A stretch of 64,000 nucleotides of DNA from Nesterenkonia natronophila (GTDB taxonomy: Bacteria > Actinomycetota > Actinomycetes > Actinomycetales > Micrococcaceae): assembly GCF_003595215.1 (NCBI RefSeq), contig NZ_QYZP01000003.1, forward strand, positions 186,001 to 250,000. The letters run 5' to 3'. The notes under the pieces were generated by a model. It saw nothing but the letters and a program-made list of their open reading frames with translations, was not told where the DNA came from and did not search any database. Shown here one piece after another: positions 47,273 to 55,783 of the stretch. How positions within the stretch are numbered: position 1 is the first letter of the stretch; the number at the start of each line of letters is the position of its first letter. Made by a program: the position numbers and the translations under genes.

Positions 47273-48571
47273 TCAGCCTCTGGTGCTGTTTGACTGCTTC
47301 GACCGGCGTCCCCCGTGGTTTCGACGTGAGCCTTGCGCGCCGCGCGGGCCCCGGCCGCCGCCACGAGGCGATGACCTGTGCTGCTGCGGAGCGGGCTGTA
47401 CGGGCGGTTTCACGTAGTCAGCGACGTCGCCGACCAGCTCGGCCACAGCAGGGGAGTCGCTGGTGACAGTGAGCGGCTGAGCCTTGATGGCAGCTTTGCG
47501 CAGCAAGGACTGAGTGTCGTGGCGCTGCTCAGGCAGCATCACTGTCACGACATCGCCACTGCTTCCGGCACGCGCAGTCCGGCCGGAGCGGTGAAGATAC
47601 GCTTTGTGCTCCGCCGGTGGATCCACATGAACAACGAGTTCCACAGAGTCCACGTGGACTCCTCTGGCGGCAACATCAGTGGCTACCAACACCCGCACGT
47701 CCCCACCGCCGAAGGCAGCGAGGTTTCGGTCGCGCTGATTCTGTGAGAGGTTTCCGTGAAGGTCGACTGCCGGCGTGCCGTCGGCGGTCAGCTGCTTGGC
47801 GAGCTTTTTCGCCTGGTGCTTGGTCCGGGTGAACAGGATCCGCTTGCCGGTTCCCGAGGCCAGCGCCTTCACCAGCGGTTTCTTCTCTTCCGAGGGAACC
47901 TCGAACACATGGTGAGTCATTGCAGAGACATGGGAGTTGACTTCATCGACTGAATGAATCAACTCATCATGGAGGAAGCGCTTGACCAGCTTATCCACAC
48001 CGTTGTCCAGGGTCGCTGAGAAAAACATCCGTTGACCCTGCTGCGGAGTCTTTGCCAGGATCCGCGTCACCCCGGGGAGGAACCCGAGGTCAGCCATGTG
48101 GTCGGCTTCGTCGAGAACGGTGACCTGCACTGCATCCAGTGTCAGCTGGCGCTGTTCAAGCAGATCTTCCAGTCGACCGGGGCAAGCGACGAGAACATCG
48201 ACGCCGCTGCGCAGAGCGTCCACTTGACGTTTCTGGCTGACACCCCCGAACACGGTCGTCGTGCGCAACCCGTAGGCGGCTGCGAGTGGTTCCAGTACAG
48301 CGTTGATCTGGGTGGCGAGTTCCCTGGTGGGCGCCAGCACAAGACCGCGCGGACGACGGGGCGCGCGTTGATTATTCTCAGCCAGCTGGGCGACCAGCGG
48401 TATGGAGAATGCCAGGGTCTTCCCTGAGCCGGTCTTGCCGCGGCCCAGTACGTCGCGGCCGTTGAGCGTGTCCGGCAGGGTCTGCTGCTGAATCGGAAAA
48501 GCCTGGAACTTGCCGTCGGCGGCCAAGGCGCGCACCAGCGGAGCAGGTACGTTGAGGTCGACAAATGTCAT
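47273..48571 (-). CDS. DEAD/DEAH-box RNA helicase
   Basis: A 432-residue ATP-dependent RNA helicase core. Motifs in order: the Q-motif region (FQAFPIQQQTLP), GKTGSGKT (I), APTRELA (Ia), DEADHMADLGFLPG (II), SATL (III), ATDVAARGVHVD (V) and HRSGRTARAGSSG (VI). A short Arg/Gly-rich C-terminus probably binds RNA. Actinobacterial relatives act in ribosome assembly or cold and stress mRNA handling. ATG 48571 has no clear ribosome site. It converges with tRNA-Ala. Confidence 0.92.
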   Translation of the reverse strand: MTFVDLNVPAPLVRALAADGKFQAFPIQQQTLPDTLNGRDVLGRGKTGSGKTLAFSIPLVAQLAENNQRAPRRPRGLVLAPTRELATQINAVLEPLAAAYGLRTTTVFGGVSQKRQVDALRSGVDVLVACPGRLEDLLEQRQLTLDAVQVTVLDEADHMADLGFLPGVTRILAKTPQQGQRMFFSATLDNGVDKLVKRFLHDELIHSVDEVNSHVSAMTHHVFEVPSEEKKPLVKALASGTGKRILFTRTKHQAKKLAKQLTADGTPAVDLHGNLSQNQRDRNLAAFGGGDVRVLVATDVAARGVHVDSVELVVHVDPPAEHKAYLHRSGRTARAGSSGDVVTVMLPEQRHDTQSLLRKAAIKAQPLTVTSDSPAVAELVGDVADYVKPPVQPAPQQHRSSPRGGGRGPRGAQGSRRNHGGRRSKQSNSTRG

Positions 48572-48941
48572 AGGGGTATCAGAGATGGCGGATGCCTTTC
48601 AGATGGGCCAGGCAAGAAGGCGAAGCACATATCAGCGCAACCCAGAGACTGGCAGTGGCGAACGCACCGGACGGTACACTCAGGTCGCCGCGAGAAGACT
48701 ACTGCCATGAAGCTCGATATCGGTGATGATCACCGACTCGGCTGAAGAACGTTCCTACGACGCACGGGCCATAACGACCCGACCGCCCAACTGTACCCGA
48801 GGAGCGCTGCAGGCTGAAATCCAACTGCGCCGAGCTACCAGCCTCTCCGGCAATACCAGCCTCCTCAAGGGAAACGTCACGGCATTGTCCAGCGAAAATT
48901 CTGAGGATAGAGATTCGTTGCCCCCGTTGGAAGGCTCGTCC
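48572..48941 (+). other. long leader before the Rieske oxidoreductase
   Basis: About 370 bp between divergent genes. A -10-like TACACT lies near 48675, and a 7-bp inverted repeat, TCGGTGA-TGA-TCACCGA (48720-48736), follows about 200 bp before ATG 48942. A 13-codon reading frame (ATG 48708) precedes it. I see no recognised riboswitch; the open frame continuing from 48723 looks non-coding. Confidence 0.4.
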
Positions 48942-50432
48942 ATGAGTTCACTGTGGCTTGATACCCAATCCGTCAGAAATCCCGCTCGGGGGCCCTTGCC
49001 GCCTGGTTCACACTGGGATTCAGTCGTAGTGGGGGCGGGTTTGACCGGCCTCACCACTGCTGTCCTCCTTGCTCGGTCAGGCCAGCAGGTGGCTGTCGTC
49101 GAAGCTCGTCGCGTCGGGGCGGTGGCTACGGGCAACACCACAGGCAAAGTCTCCTTGCTTCAGGGTGGCAATCTATCTGCAATCCGTTCGGCACGGTCGG
49201 CCGAAGTTCTCCAGGCGTATGTCGACGGCAATAGGGAGGCTCAGTCGTGGTTGCTGCGTTACCTCCACGAGCGAGGGGTGGAGTACCAACGCCGTCCTGC
49301 CTATGTCTACGCGGACTCATCAGCTGGCCTCGGGACATTGGAGGATGAGCTGGAGGCCTGTCGCGAGGTTGGTCTGGACGTCCATTGGGCGGATGCAGCT
49401 GAACTGCCGTATCCGGTCGCCGGTGCAGTCGAGTTGGCGGACCAGGCGCAGATCCATCCGACCGCGGTGCTGCAGAGCCTTACTGACGAGCTGTTGGAAC
49501 GCGGAGGTCTGATCTTTGAAGGTATCCGAGTGGTGGGAGCCGGCTCAGGACAACCGGTGGCCGTCAAGACCTCCGCCGGAGACGTGACCGCTGACCACTT
49601 AGTTCTTGCAACAGGCGCCCCGGTGCTCGATCGGGGCGGACACTTCGCCAGAATGAAAGGGCTCCGGTCGTACGCCCAGGCGTACAGACTGCCCAGGAAC
49701 ATGAGCGTGCCGCAAGGTATGTATCTCGGGTTGGACACGCCGGGCCGGAGCCTGCGTTCGGCCCCCGCCTACGGTGAGGAGTTCCTTGTGGTCGGCGGCA
49801 ACGGGCACGAAGTTGGAAGAGCCGGATCGCATGCGGAGGCCCAGCGCGACTTAGAACGTTGGACCCTAGAGCATTTTCCTGGAGCGGAGCGCACGCACGC
49901 CTGGTCAGCACAGGACTACCGCCCGGCTGACTCCGTTCCCTACTTCGGTCTGCTCCCGCACTGTGGCGGTTCCATTTATGTAGCCACCGGCTTCAACAAA
50001 TGGGGCATGACTAATGGAGTTGCTGCTGCACTGGCCATCACAGCCCAGATCTTGGGCGGTCATATGCCGTGGGCTGAGACCCTTTCAGGTCGGTCACCGT
50101 CTGTTCGAGGCCTCTTGACAGGAGTCAAGGACAATACATCTGTAGGAGCGCGAATGACCCGGGACTGGGTCCAAGCTGAGCTGAAGCCCCTGTCCGAAGA
50201 GTCTCCCGCAGAAGGGGAGGGTGTCGTGGGACGGGTGCGTGGCCGGCCTGTGGGTGTCTCCACGGTGAACGGTGTCACGCGCCGCATCTCGGCGGTGTGT
50301 CCACACATGGGAGGGGTGGTGACATGGAACGATGCCGAGTGTTCTTGGGACTGTCCACTGCACGCCTCACGATTCGCAGCGGATGGCGAGGTCCTCGAGG
50401 GGCCCGCGGTGGAGAACTTGGAACCGAAGTGA
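48942..50432 (+). CDS. FAD-dependent oxidoreductase with C-terminal Rieske [2Fe-2S] domain
   Basis: A 496-residue fusion. A DAO-type FAD domain begins with VVVGAGLTGLTTAVLLARSG (about 28-47) and closes with IYVATGFNKWGMTNG (about 350). The Rieske domain (about 415-496) has the two cluster-binding motifs CPHMGG and CPLHASRF (C-x-H ... C-x2-H). Related fusions are common and of uncertain substrate, with roles proposed in glycine/proline-type oxidation. I chose ATG 48942 because GGAAGG lies upstream; an open frame from 48723 exists but its first 73 residues look random. Confidence 0.85.
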   Translation: MSSLWLDTQSVRNPARGPLPPGSHWDSVVVGAGLTGLTTAVLLARSGQQVAVVEARRVGAVATGNTTGKVSLLQGGNLSAIRSARSAEVLQAYVDGNREAQSWLLRYLHERGVEYQRRPAYVYADSSAGLGTLEDELEACREVGLDVHWADAAELPYPVAGAVELADQAQIHPTAVLQSLTDELLERGGLIFEGIRVVGAGSGQPVAVKTSAGDVTADHLVLATGAPVLDRGGHFARMKGLRSYAQAYRLPRNMSVPQGMYLGLDTPGRSLRSAPAYGEEFLVVGGNGHEVGRAGSHAEAQRDLERWTLEHFPGAERTHAWSAQDYRPADSVPYFGLLPHCGGSIYVATGFNKWGMTNGVAAALAITAQILGGHMPWAETLSGRSPSVRGLLTGVKDNTSVGARMTRDWVQAELKPLSEESPAEGEGVVGRVRGRPVGVSTVNGVTRRISAVCPHMGGVVTWNDAECSWDCPLHASRFAADGEVLEGPAVENLEPK

Positions 50433-50523
50433 GCCTTCCGGACTGTGAGGTGCCAAGAGAGGCTCGGACGCTCCAATAAGGGGCAGCTCGACTCCCGCCC
50501 CCTGTCGTGCTCCAACGCGCTGG

Positions 50524-50790
50524 TCAGTCACCTATCCTGCGAGCGACTACGCCCCAGACGAACGTGACGATAAGACCACCCAGAATCGCGAAGCCCCAGG
50601 TTGCAGGATCGAAGAACGCATCGTTGACATCGATACCGAATGCTGCGGAGGCGATCCAACCACCGAGCAGGGCACCCAAGATACCGGTGAGGAGTGTGAC
50701 GAGTATGCCGCCGGGCTGCTTGCCCGGCAGTATGGCGCGCGCGATGGCACCTGCGATGAGTCCGAGTAATATCCAGCCGATGATGCTCAT
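50524..50790 (-). CDS. GlsB/YeaQ/YmgE-family stress membrane protein
   Basis: An 88-residue protein with three hydrophobic segments. IIGWILLGLIAGAIARAILPGK and GGILVTLLTGILGALLGGWIA are typical of the transglycosylase-associated-protein family. These small membrane proteins are often induced by envelope or osmotic stress and have no known enzymatic activity. ATG 50790 follows GGAGAC. It lies tail-to-tail with the Rieske oxidoreductase. Confidence 0.9.
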   Translation of the reverse strand: MSIIGWILLGLIAGAIARAILPGKQPGGILVTLLTGILGALLGGWIASAAFGIDVNDAFFDPATWGFAILGGLIVTFVWGVVARRIGD

Positions 50791-50867
50791 GGTTTGTCTC
50801 CAACCTGTTTGTACGACTTTTGGCTAGGGTCAACGTACCTCGGGACCGCTGGAGGGCCCAAAAGTGC

Positions 50868-50883
50868 TTGACACGACCGTGTC
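50868..50883. promoter_or_regulatory. 14-bp palindrome on a TTGACA element
   Basis: GACACGACCGTGTC (50870-50883) is a perfect 6-2-6 palindrome and overlaps TTGACA (50868-50873). No good -10 at standard spacing is seen. It lies between the GlsB-type gene and the small cysteine-rich gene and may be an operator for one of them. Confidence 0.3.
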
Positions 50884-51048
50884 GGAAGCCGTTGGGATCC
50901 ACCCTGGCGGAGTTCCTAGCGGAGGTTCATGAACCCTTGACGTACCGGCTTGCGCAGGGGCAAGTTTGACTTCTGGGCTCGACTGCTCCGAACTGCACTA
51001 AGGGACAAGACCCTCCGGAGTCGGGCTTGAGTCACAAGGAGGAGCACC

Positions 51049-51252
51049 ATGGCGGCATGCGACACCTGCGGCAATGACTACGAAAACCCTATGACCATCA
51101 CTCAACAAGGCATGACTCACGTTTTCGACAGTTTCGAATGCGCGATGCATATGATGGCGCCCTCATGTGCCCACTGCGGCGTGCGGATCATAGGTCATGG
51201 CACCAGAACTGGAGGGTCGATCTACTGTTGCGATCACTGTGCCCCGGACTGA
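51049..51252 (+). CDS. small cysteine-rich (zinc-ribbon-like) protein
   Basis: A 67-residue protein with seven or more cysteines in pairs: CDTCG at the N-terminus, SFECAMHMM, SCAHCGVRI and CCDHCAPD. The CxxC pairs suggest one or two zinc sites, and the histidines may also coordinate. AAGGAGGAG lies directly before ATG 51049, a strong ribosome site, so the gene is well translated. No catalytic signature is seen. It may buffer metals or act as an adaptor; both are inference. Confidence 0.8.
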   Translation: MAACDTCGNDYENPMTITQQGMTHVFDSFECAMHMMAPSCAHCGVRIIGHGTRTGGSIYCCDHCAPD

Positions 51253-51260
51253 GAACCTTA

Positions 51261-51992
51261 TTACGAGTCAAAGTTGGTCGCTGGGGCCTGTCCGCTAGCA
51301 GAGGTGATGACTTCCTCGGCAAGATCCCGAAGTTTCACGTTGCGGTGATTGGATGCACTCTTCAGAATTCTTACTGCCTCGTCCTGGCTGCATCGGTTTT
51401 GGCCCATGATGATGCCCATCGCGAGGTCGATGGCCGTTCGTGATTCCATGGCCAGCCGGCGGTTCTCAGCGTTCTCAGCGTGGGCTGCGATCCGCAGTGC
51501 GATCTCCAGCACATTGGAGGCTGCATCAACGTATTGGTGCGCAGTGACGGCGTCCTCTTCATAAAAGGCGCCGGGTTCGGGGGTGTAGAAGTTCATTGCT
51601 GCGGCGGCGGAAGTGTTTACGACCAGGGGGACTGCCAGGATGCTGCGCAGACCTTGGCTGCGTACCACTGACATGTACTGGGGCCACCGTTTCTCGTAGC
51701 GAACGTCGGGGACTCGGATCACGGTGTTGGAGCGTTGCGCTGCCAGGCAAGGGCCCTCATCAAATCCAGCTTGGACCTCGTCCATCCGTTGGGCCTCCGG
51801 TGAGCTGCTTGCCACCACTGTGTTCTTTCGGCTGCGGGTGAGAACAATGCCGCATAGCACGCGCCGATTCACGGAGAGGTGCTCCACGGCCAATTGAACA
51901 ATGGAGTCCAGGACTCCGGAGATGTCATGGTCTTCCAGCAACACTTTATTGAGCGCTGCAGGGAGGTCATATGTGCTCGTCTGGACGTCCAT
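51261..51992 (-). CDS. GAF-ANTAR transcription antitermination regulator
   Basis: A 243-residue cytoplasmic protein. A GAF domain (about 15-165; FDEGPCLAA and SILAVPLVV) is followed by an ANTAR RNA-binding domain (about 175-240) with AMESRTAIDLAMGIIMGQNRC-type helices. ANTAR proteins bind paired hairpins in nascent RNA to prevent termination. The GAF domain probably senses a small ligand. No ANTAR target hairpins are obvious nearby. ATG 51992 lacks a strong ribosome site. It overlaps nothing and converges with the cysteine-rich gene 9 bp away. Confidence 0.9.
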   Translation of the reverse strand: MDVQTSTYDLPAALNKVLLEDHDISGVLDSIVQLAVEHLSVNRRVLCGIVLTRSRKNTVVASSSPEAQRMDEVQAGFDEGPCLAAQRSNTVIRVPDVRYEKRWPQYMSVVRSQGLRSILAVPLVVNTSAAAAMNFYTPEPGAFYEEDAVTAHQYVDAASNVLEIALRIAAHAENAENRRLAMESRTAIDLAMGIIMGQNRCSQDEAVRILKSASNHRNVKLRDLAEEVITSASGQAPATNFDS

Positions 51993-52233
51993 GGTGGACT
52001 CTGTTCTACTGGAGTGCCCAACCCAGATGGTTGTCGGCAGTGGTTAAACCCTACCGGAATCGTGTCATTCTCAACAGCAGGTGTTCGTGCTGGTTCACCA
52101 AGAAACTTGTCCCGTTGGCTGCCGAGGGAGGGCTCCAGCAGGCGAGAACCATTCCCGTGATTGGCGCAACGTGAGCGCGCTTCTATACCGTCCTATGACT
52201 GTGGGCCTGCATCCCAGCACAACCAGGATCTTG

Positions 52234-52310
52234 TGGTGCGCCGAGAGAGACTCGAACTCCCGACACCTGCGGTGTAAACGCAGTGCTCTAACCAACTGAG
52301 CTATCGGCGC
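52234..52310 (-). tRNA. tRNA-Val (anticodon TAC), CCA encoded
   Basis: On the minus strand GCGCCGA pairs with TCGGCGC, the D arm has GCTCAGTTGGTTAGAGC, the anticodon stem CTGCG/CGCAG encloses TTTACAC, and the T arm is GTTCGAGTC. A73 and CCA are encoded at 52237-52234. It stands alone. Confidence 0.97.
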
Positions 52311-52745
52311 ATGTGCCATGAACGGCACAATCAGCAATAGTAGCAAAAGAGTGCCGAGTCGGTGTCCTCTAAGGACCCGGCTCAGCGCTCGGTGCGGCCC
52401 GGTCTTCAGCGATTGACACCGGCTTGGAATCCCATGTTGGGCTGCCCCGAGGCTAGGTTCATCACCGCAGGATTCTCCGTACGGTCGGCAGCTTGGAGTA
52501 TATTGAGGATACGGTTGCTGCTCCTAGAGATTGTGGACATCCTCTTACTGATCCTGCCCATGGCGACACTTCCTTCACGAATTCGGTGGGCGCATGGCTG
52601 CGCCCGGCATAGTCATTTCTCGCAGGGATTGACCCTGTGCGCTGCTGGATCCTCCGCAGACGCTCTCGTGCAGCCAGAACTGAGAAACTACCGGGAGCAT
52701 TCCTGCATAACCGGGTTTATGCCAGCAAAGTGAGCAAAGTCTCGT
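52311..52745. other. intergenic region with no recognised gene
   Basis: About 435 bp between tRNA-Val and the ppgK stop. A plus-strand open frame (52362-52733) lacks ribosome site, codon bias and recognisable domains, so I do not call it a gene. No phage-attachment duplication of the tRNA end is seen here. Confidence 0.5.
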
Positions 52746-53615
52746 CTAAGTCTCGTGCACCTTAGGGGTCTTGAGCGTTGCGCGTTCCGCGGCGTACAGG
52801 GCGGCACCGACGATTCCCGCGTTGTTTGTCAACTGGGCGGGCACCACCTCGGCACGCAGGCCACTGACGAATGGGAGGAAATCTTCACTGCGCTTTGAAA
52901 TGCCCCCTCCGATGATGAATTTGCTCACCGGTTGTATGCGCTCAACGTGGGCCAGAAAACGGCGCAGCGTTTCACCATACTCGTCCCACGGCATATCCAG
53001 GCGCTCCCGAGCCGATGCCGAGACTTTGCGCTCAGCGGGTTTCTCACCTTCGAATTCCAGGTGTCCCAGCTCAGAATTGGGCACCAGAACGCCGTCGTGC
53101 ACCAGCGCGCTGCCGACACCTGTGCCCAGGGTCACCGTCAGGATGGTGCCGGGCTTATTGGCCCCTGCGCCGTAGCGGGCCTCCGCCAAGCCTGCAGCAT
53201 CGGCGTCGTTGAGCGTGGATATGTGACCGGGGAGGTTATTCAGCAGCTGCGTGGTGTCACAGTCCAACCACGATTCGTCGATATTCGCAGCAGAAAGCAC
53301 CACATTGTCAATGACAATCCCGGGCACTGTCACGCCTACAGTGAGATCCTCAGCAGCAGGAGCCTTTTCCCGGGAAAGCAGCTCATCGAGTATTTCACCG
53401 ATCACACCAGCGACTGCTTGAGGTGTTGCCGGTCTGGGGGTTGGGATCCGGAAGCGCTTTCCAGTCAGACTTCCCTTTTGCAGATTGACGATCCCACCCT
53501 TGATTCCGGTGCCACCCACGTCGATTCCGATGGCCCTTCGGGGCAGTTGCGGCAAAGCGGGGCTGATCGGACCCATGGTTTGGGCTGCGGGCGCGAGGGT
53601 ATCTGGTTTGGTCAT
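52746..53615 (-). CDS. ppgK: polyphosphate glucokinase
   Basis: A 289-residue ROK-family sugar kinase that phosphorylates glucose with polyphosphate or ATP, an actinobacterial hallmark. Signatures are IGIDVGGTGIKGGIV, SLTGKRFRIPTP, LNDADAAGLAEARYGAG and LTVTLGTGVGSAL with the expected Asp. The C-terminal IGGGISKRSEDFLPF is typical. ATG 53615 follows GGAGAGTC. It sits downstream of map on the same strand, with a hairpin between the two. Confidence 0.95.
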   Translation of the reverse strand: MTKPDTLAPAAQTMGPISPALPQLPRRAIGIDVGGTGIKGGIVNLQKGSLTGKRFRIPTPRPATPQAVAGVIGEILDELLSREKAPAAEDLTVGVTVPGIVIDNVVLSAANIDESWLDCDTTQLLNNLPGHISTLNDADAAGLAEARYGAGANKPGTILTVTLGTGVGSALVHDGVLVPNSELGHLEFEGEKPAERKVSASARERLDMPWDEYGETLRRFLAHVERIQPVSKFIIGGGISKRSEDFLPFVSGLRAEVVPAQLTNNAGIVGAALYAAERATLKTPKVHET

Positions 53616-53684
53616 GACTCTCCAGGATCAGGCAAATGAGAACCGGCGCCACGCTGCACCGCTGTGATTCATCGAACAGGATAG

Positions 53685-53706
53685 CGCGCCGAAGTCATTC
53701 GGCGCG
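53685..53706 (-). terminator. hairpin after map, no T-run
   Basis: A 9-bp perfect stem (CGCGCCGAA / TTCGGCGCG) around a 4-nt loop lies 7 bp past the map stop on the minus strand. There is no T-run, but such L-shaped terminators are reported as common in actinobacteria. Confidence 0.5.
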
Positions 53707-53712
53707 GGAGCG

Positions 53713-54597
53713 TCACGCAGATGGTCTCGTGAGTATCTCCGCGCCTTCTTGTGTGGCCACGATTGTGTGTTCGAACTGTGCGGTCCGCTTCCGGTCCCTA
53801 GTCACCGCGGTCCAGCCGTCCTCCCACATGTCCCAGTGCCGTGTTCCGAGTGTGAGCATCGGCTCAATGGTGAAGACCATTCCTGGTTCGATCAGTTGTC
53901 CATAGTCGGGGGCGGCGTCGTAGTGCGGAATGACCAGACCCGTGTGGAATGCCGGGCCCACCCCGTGGCCGATGAACTCGCGGACCACCCCATAGTTGAA
54001 ACGCCGGGCGTAGGATTCGATGGCACGACCGATGACGTTGATCGGCCGTCCGGGCTTCACAGCTTTGATCCCGCGCATCATCGCCTCATGAGTACGTTCC
54101 ACCAAGAGACGGGACTGCTCATCGACCTCACCGACCAGAAAAGTGACGTTGTGATCGCCGTGTGCTCCGTTCAGGAATGCGGTGATGTCCAAATTCACAA
54201 TGTCCCCGTCGCGCAGCACAGTAGAGTCGGGGATACCGTGGCAGATCACCTCGTTGACGGAGGTGCAGATGGACTTTGGGAAGCCCCTATACCGCAGACA
54301 TGAGGGATAGGCGCCGCGCTGAACCAAGTACTCGTGCGCGAACGCGTCCAATTCGTCTGTGGTCACCCCGGGTCGGATGAGCTCCCCTGTCGCCACCATG
54401 CAGTCCGCTGCAAGCTGTCCCGCGCGGCGAATTCTCTCCACTGTCGCATTGTCGAACACATCAGGTCCCGTGTACTTCGGTGGTTCGGCCAGGCCGACGT
54501 AGTCGGGCGGATCAATGTGGTCCGGGACGGTTCGTTCCGGAGAGAGGGTGCCGGGAACGAGGCTCCCGGCTGGAGCGTGGGAGGGTGCAGAAGCCAT
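53713..54597 (-). CDS. map: type I methionine aminopeptidase
   Basis: A 294-residue metallo-peptidase removing N-terminal methionine. Metal ligands are visible: Asp in VNLDITAFLNGAHGDHN (two Asp), His in EFIGHGVG, and the two Glu in MVFTIEPM and TAQFEHT. An N-terminal extension of about 40 residues with Pro-rich EPPKYTGP is typical of actinobacterial MetAP1c, which binds ribosome-associated partners. ATG 54597 follows a TAGGAT element by 7 nt (leaderless pattern); an open frame from 54618 is less likely. Confidence 0.94.
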   Translation of the reverse strand: MASAPSHAPAGSLVPGTLSPERTVPDHIDPPDYVGLAEPPKYTGPDVFDNATVERIRRAGQLAADCMVATGELIRPGVTTDELDAFAHEYLVQRGAYPSCLRYRGFPKSICTSVNEVICHGIPDSTVLRDGDIVNLDITAFLNGAHGDHNVTFLVGEVDEQSRLLVERTHEAMMRGIKAVKPGRPINVIGRAIESYARRFNYGVVREFIGHGVGPAFHTGLVIPHYDAAPDYGQLIEPGMVFTIEPMLTLGTRHWDMWEDGWTAVTRDRKRTAQFEHTIVATQEGAEILTRPSA

Positions 54598-54604
54598 AAG
54601 GCAA

Positions 54605-54610
54605 ATCCTA
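54605..54610 (-). promoter_or_regulatory. leaderless-type -10 (TAGGAT) for map
   Basis: On the minus strand TAGGAT is followed by 7 nt and ATG 54597. It faces the divergent promoter of the small SPOR-like gene about 20 bp away. Confidence 0.5.
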
Positions 54611-54632
54611 TCGGCCACACCATGGTAGGGCG

Positions 54633-54638
54633 TAGTCT
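54633..54638 (+). promoter_or_regulatory. leaderless-type -10 (TAGTCT) for the 55-aa gene
   Basis: TAGTCT is followed by 6 nt and GTG 54645. No ribosome site is present. Confidence 0.5.
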
Positions 54639-54644
54639 GGGAAT

Positions 54645-54812
54645 GTGAATGACTACTGGTACAACTTGACCACTGGGCAGGTGGAACATGGGGCCAAGTC
54701 GTCCTGGAAGCACCTGCTGGGCCCGTACAAGTCCCACGATGAGGCCGCCCGAGCGCTGGAGAGGGTGGAGCAGCGCAACGAGGAGTGGGACGCTGATCAT
54801 GACGACGCCTGA
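54645..54812 (+). CDS. 55-residue SPOR-like protein
   Basis: A tiny gene whose product begins VNDYWYNLTTGQVEHG and contains WKHLLGPYKSHDEAARAL, a pattern seen in short actinobacterial proteins annotated as SPOR-domain-like and frequently encoded beside map. It ends in an acidic tail. It has no signal peptide or TM segment. Function is unknown. It is read from a leaderless GTG start and diverges from map, then converges with panB. Confidence 0.7.
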   Translation: MNDYWYNLTTGQVEHGAKSSWKHLLGPYKSHDEAARALERVEQRNEEWDADHDDA

Positions 54813-54837
54813 GGCGCCATAGGTGCTTCTGCTCCGT

Positions 54838-55695
54838 TCAGAAGGTGTGCTCTTCGGCGGGGAACGTGCCCTCAAGGACGTCGCGGCGGAAACTCTGTGC
54901 GGCTTCGGTAATGGTGCTGCGCAGATCGGCATACTGCTTCACGAACCGGGGCAGCCGCCCATCGTTCAGTCCAAGCATGTCCTGCCACACCAGCACCTGA
55001 CCTGTCGCGGCGCCGCCGGCACCTATGCCGATGGTAGGGATGCTGAGGGCTGACTCGAGCTCTACGGTGAGCTCGGCCGGAATCATCTCGACCAGGAGAC
55101 AGAAGGCGCCGGCTGCCTGAAGTGCGCGCGCGTCCGCAATCACCTTCTGCGACTCCTCACCGCGGCCCTGAACGCGAAACCCGCCCAGCTGATGCTCCGC
55201 CTGCGGCGTGAATCCGCTGTGCGCCATGACTGGGATACCCGCATCCACCACCGCCTTCACATGAGGCACCGTAGCCGCGTGAGCTTCCATCTTCACCGCA
55301 TGGACCCCTGCTTCTTTCATGAATCGTACTGCTGTTCGAACTGCCTGCTCCGGTGAGACCTGATAGCTCCCGAACGGCAGGTCAGCCACGACTAGTGCGC
55401 GAGTGACCCCCTTGACGACCGACTTCGCGTAAACAAGCAGCTCATCGACGGTGATGCCCAGCGTCGATGAGCTGCCCTGCATGACGTTGGCGGCCGAGTC
55501 TCCCACCAGCAGGACCTCAATCCCCGCCTCGTCGAACACGTTGGCCATCATCGCGTCATAAGCGGTGAGCATGGTGAACTTGTGCCCCTCCTGCTTGAAA
55601 CGTTGCAGATGATGAGTGCGTATCCGCTTGGGAGTTCTCGTGGCGGTCTGCTGCTGAGGCCCTCCATAGGGTGCTGTGTGTTCGTCACTAGACAT
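54838..55695 (-). CDS. panB: 3-methyl-2-oxobutanoate hydroxymethyltransferase
   Basis: A 285-residue TIM-barrel enzyme forming ketopantoate from alpha-ketoisovalerate and methylene-tetrahydrofolate, the first step of pantothenate synthesis. LTAYDAMMANVFDEAGIEVLLVGDS, MAHSGFTPQAEHQLGGFRVQG and IGIGAGGAATGQVLVWQDMLG are diagnostic. I use ATG 55695 because TAGTCT lies 7 nt upstream; the open frame to 55755 adds a Cys/Pro-rich stretch that looks non-coding. No panC or panD is nearby. Confidence 0.95.
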   Translation of the reverse strand: MSSDEHTAPYGGPQQQTATRTPKRIRTHHLQRFKQEGHKFTMLTAYDAMMANVFDEAGIEVLLVGDSAANVMQGSSSTLGITVDELLVYAKSVVKGVTRALVVADLPFGSYQVSPEQAVRTAVRFMKEAGVHAVKMEAHAATVPHVKAVVDAGIPVMAHSGFTPQAEHQLGGFRVQGRGEESQKVIADARALQAAGAFCLLVEMIPAELTVELESALSIPTIGIGAGGAATGQVLVWQDMLGLNDGRLPRFVKQYADLRSTITEAAQSFRRDVLEGTFPAEEHTF

Positions 55696-55702
55696 GGCCT
55701 CA

Positions 55703-55708
55703 AGACTA
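55703..55708 (-). promoter_or_regulatory. leaderless-type -10 (TAGTCT) for panB
   Basis: TAGTCT on the minus strand, then 7 nt and ATG 55695. A TAGAGT on the plus strand at 55733-55738 is the likely -10 of the divergent glnA2 promoter. Confidence 0.5.
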
Positions 55709-55783
55709 CTCCGGTGCTTCTGGCACGTTGGGTAGAGTGGACATGGCTGGAGCACGACTTATTTCAGGAGGCGGAATATCAGC

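Noticed and set aside
52362..52733. 123-codon plus-strand open frame
   Set aside because: No ribosome site, weak codon bias, no recognisable domain; it fills an intergenic region by chance.
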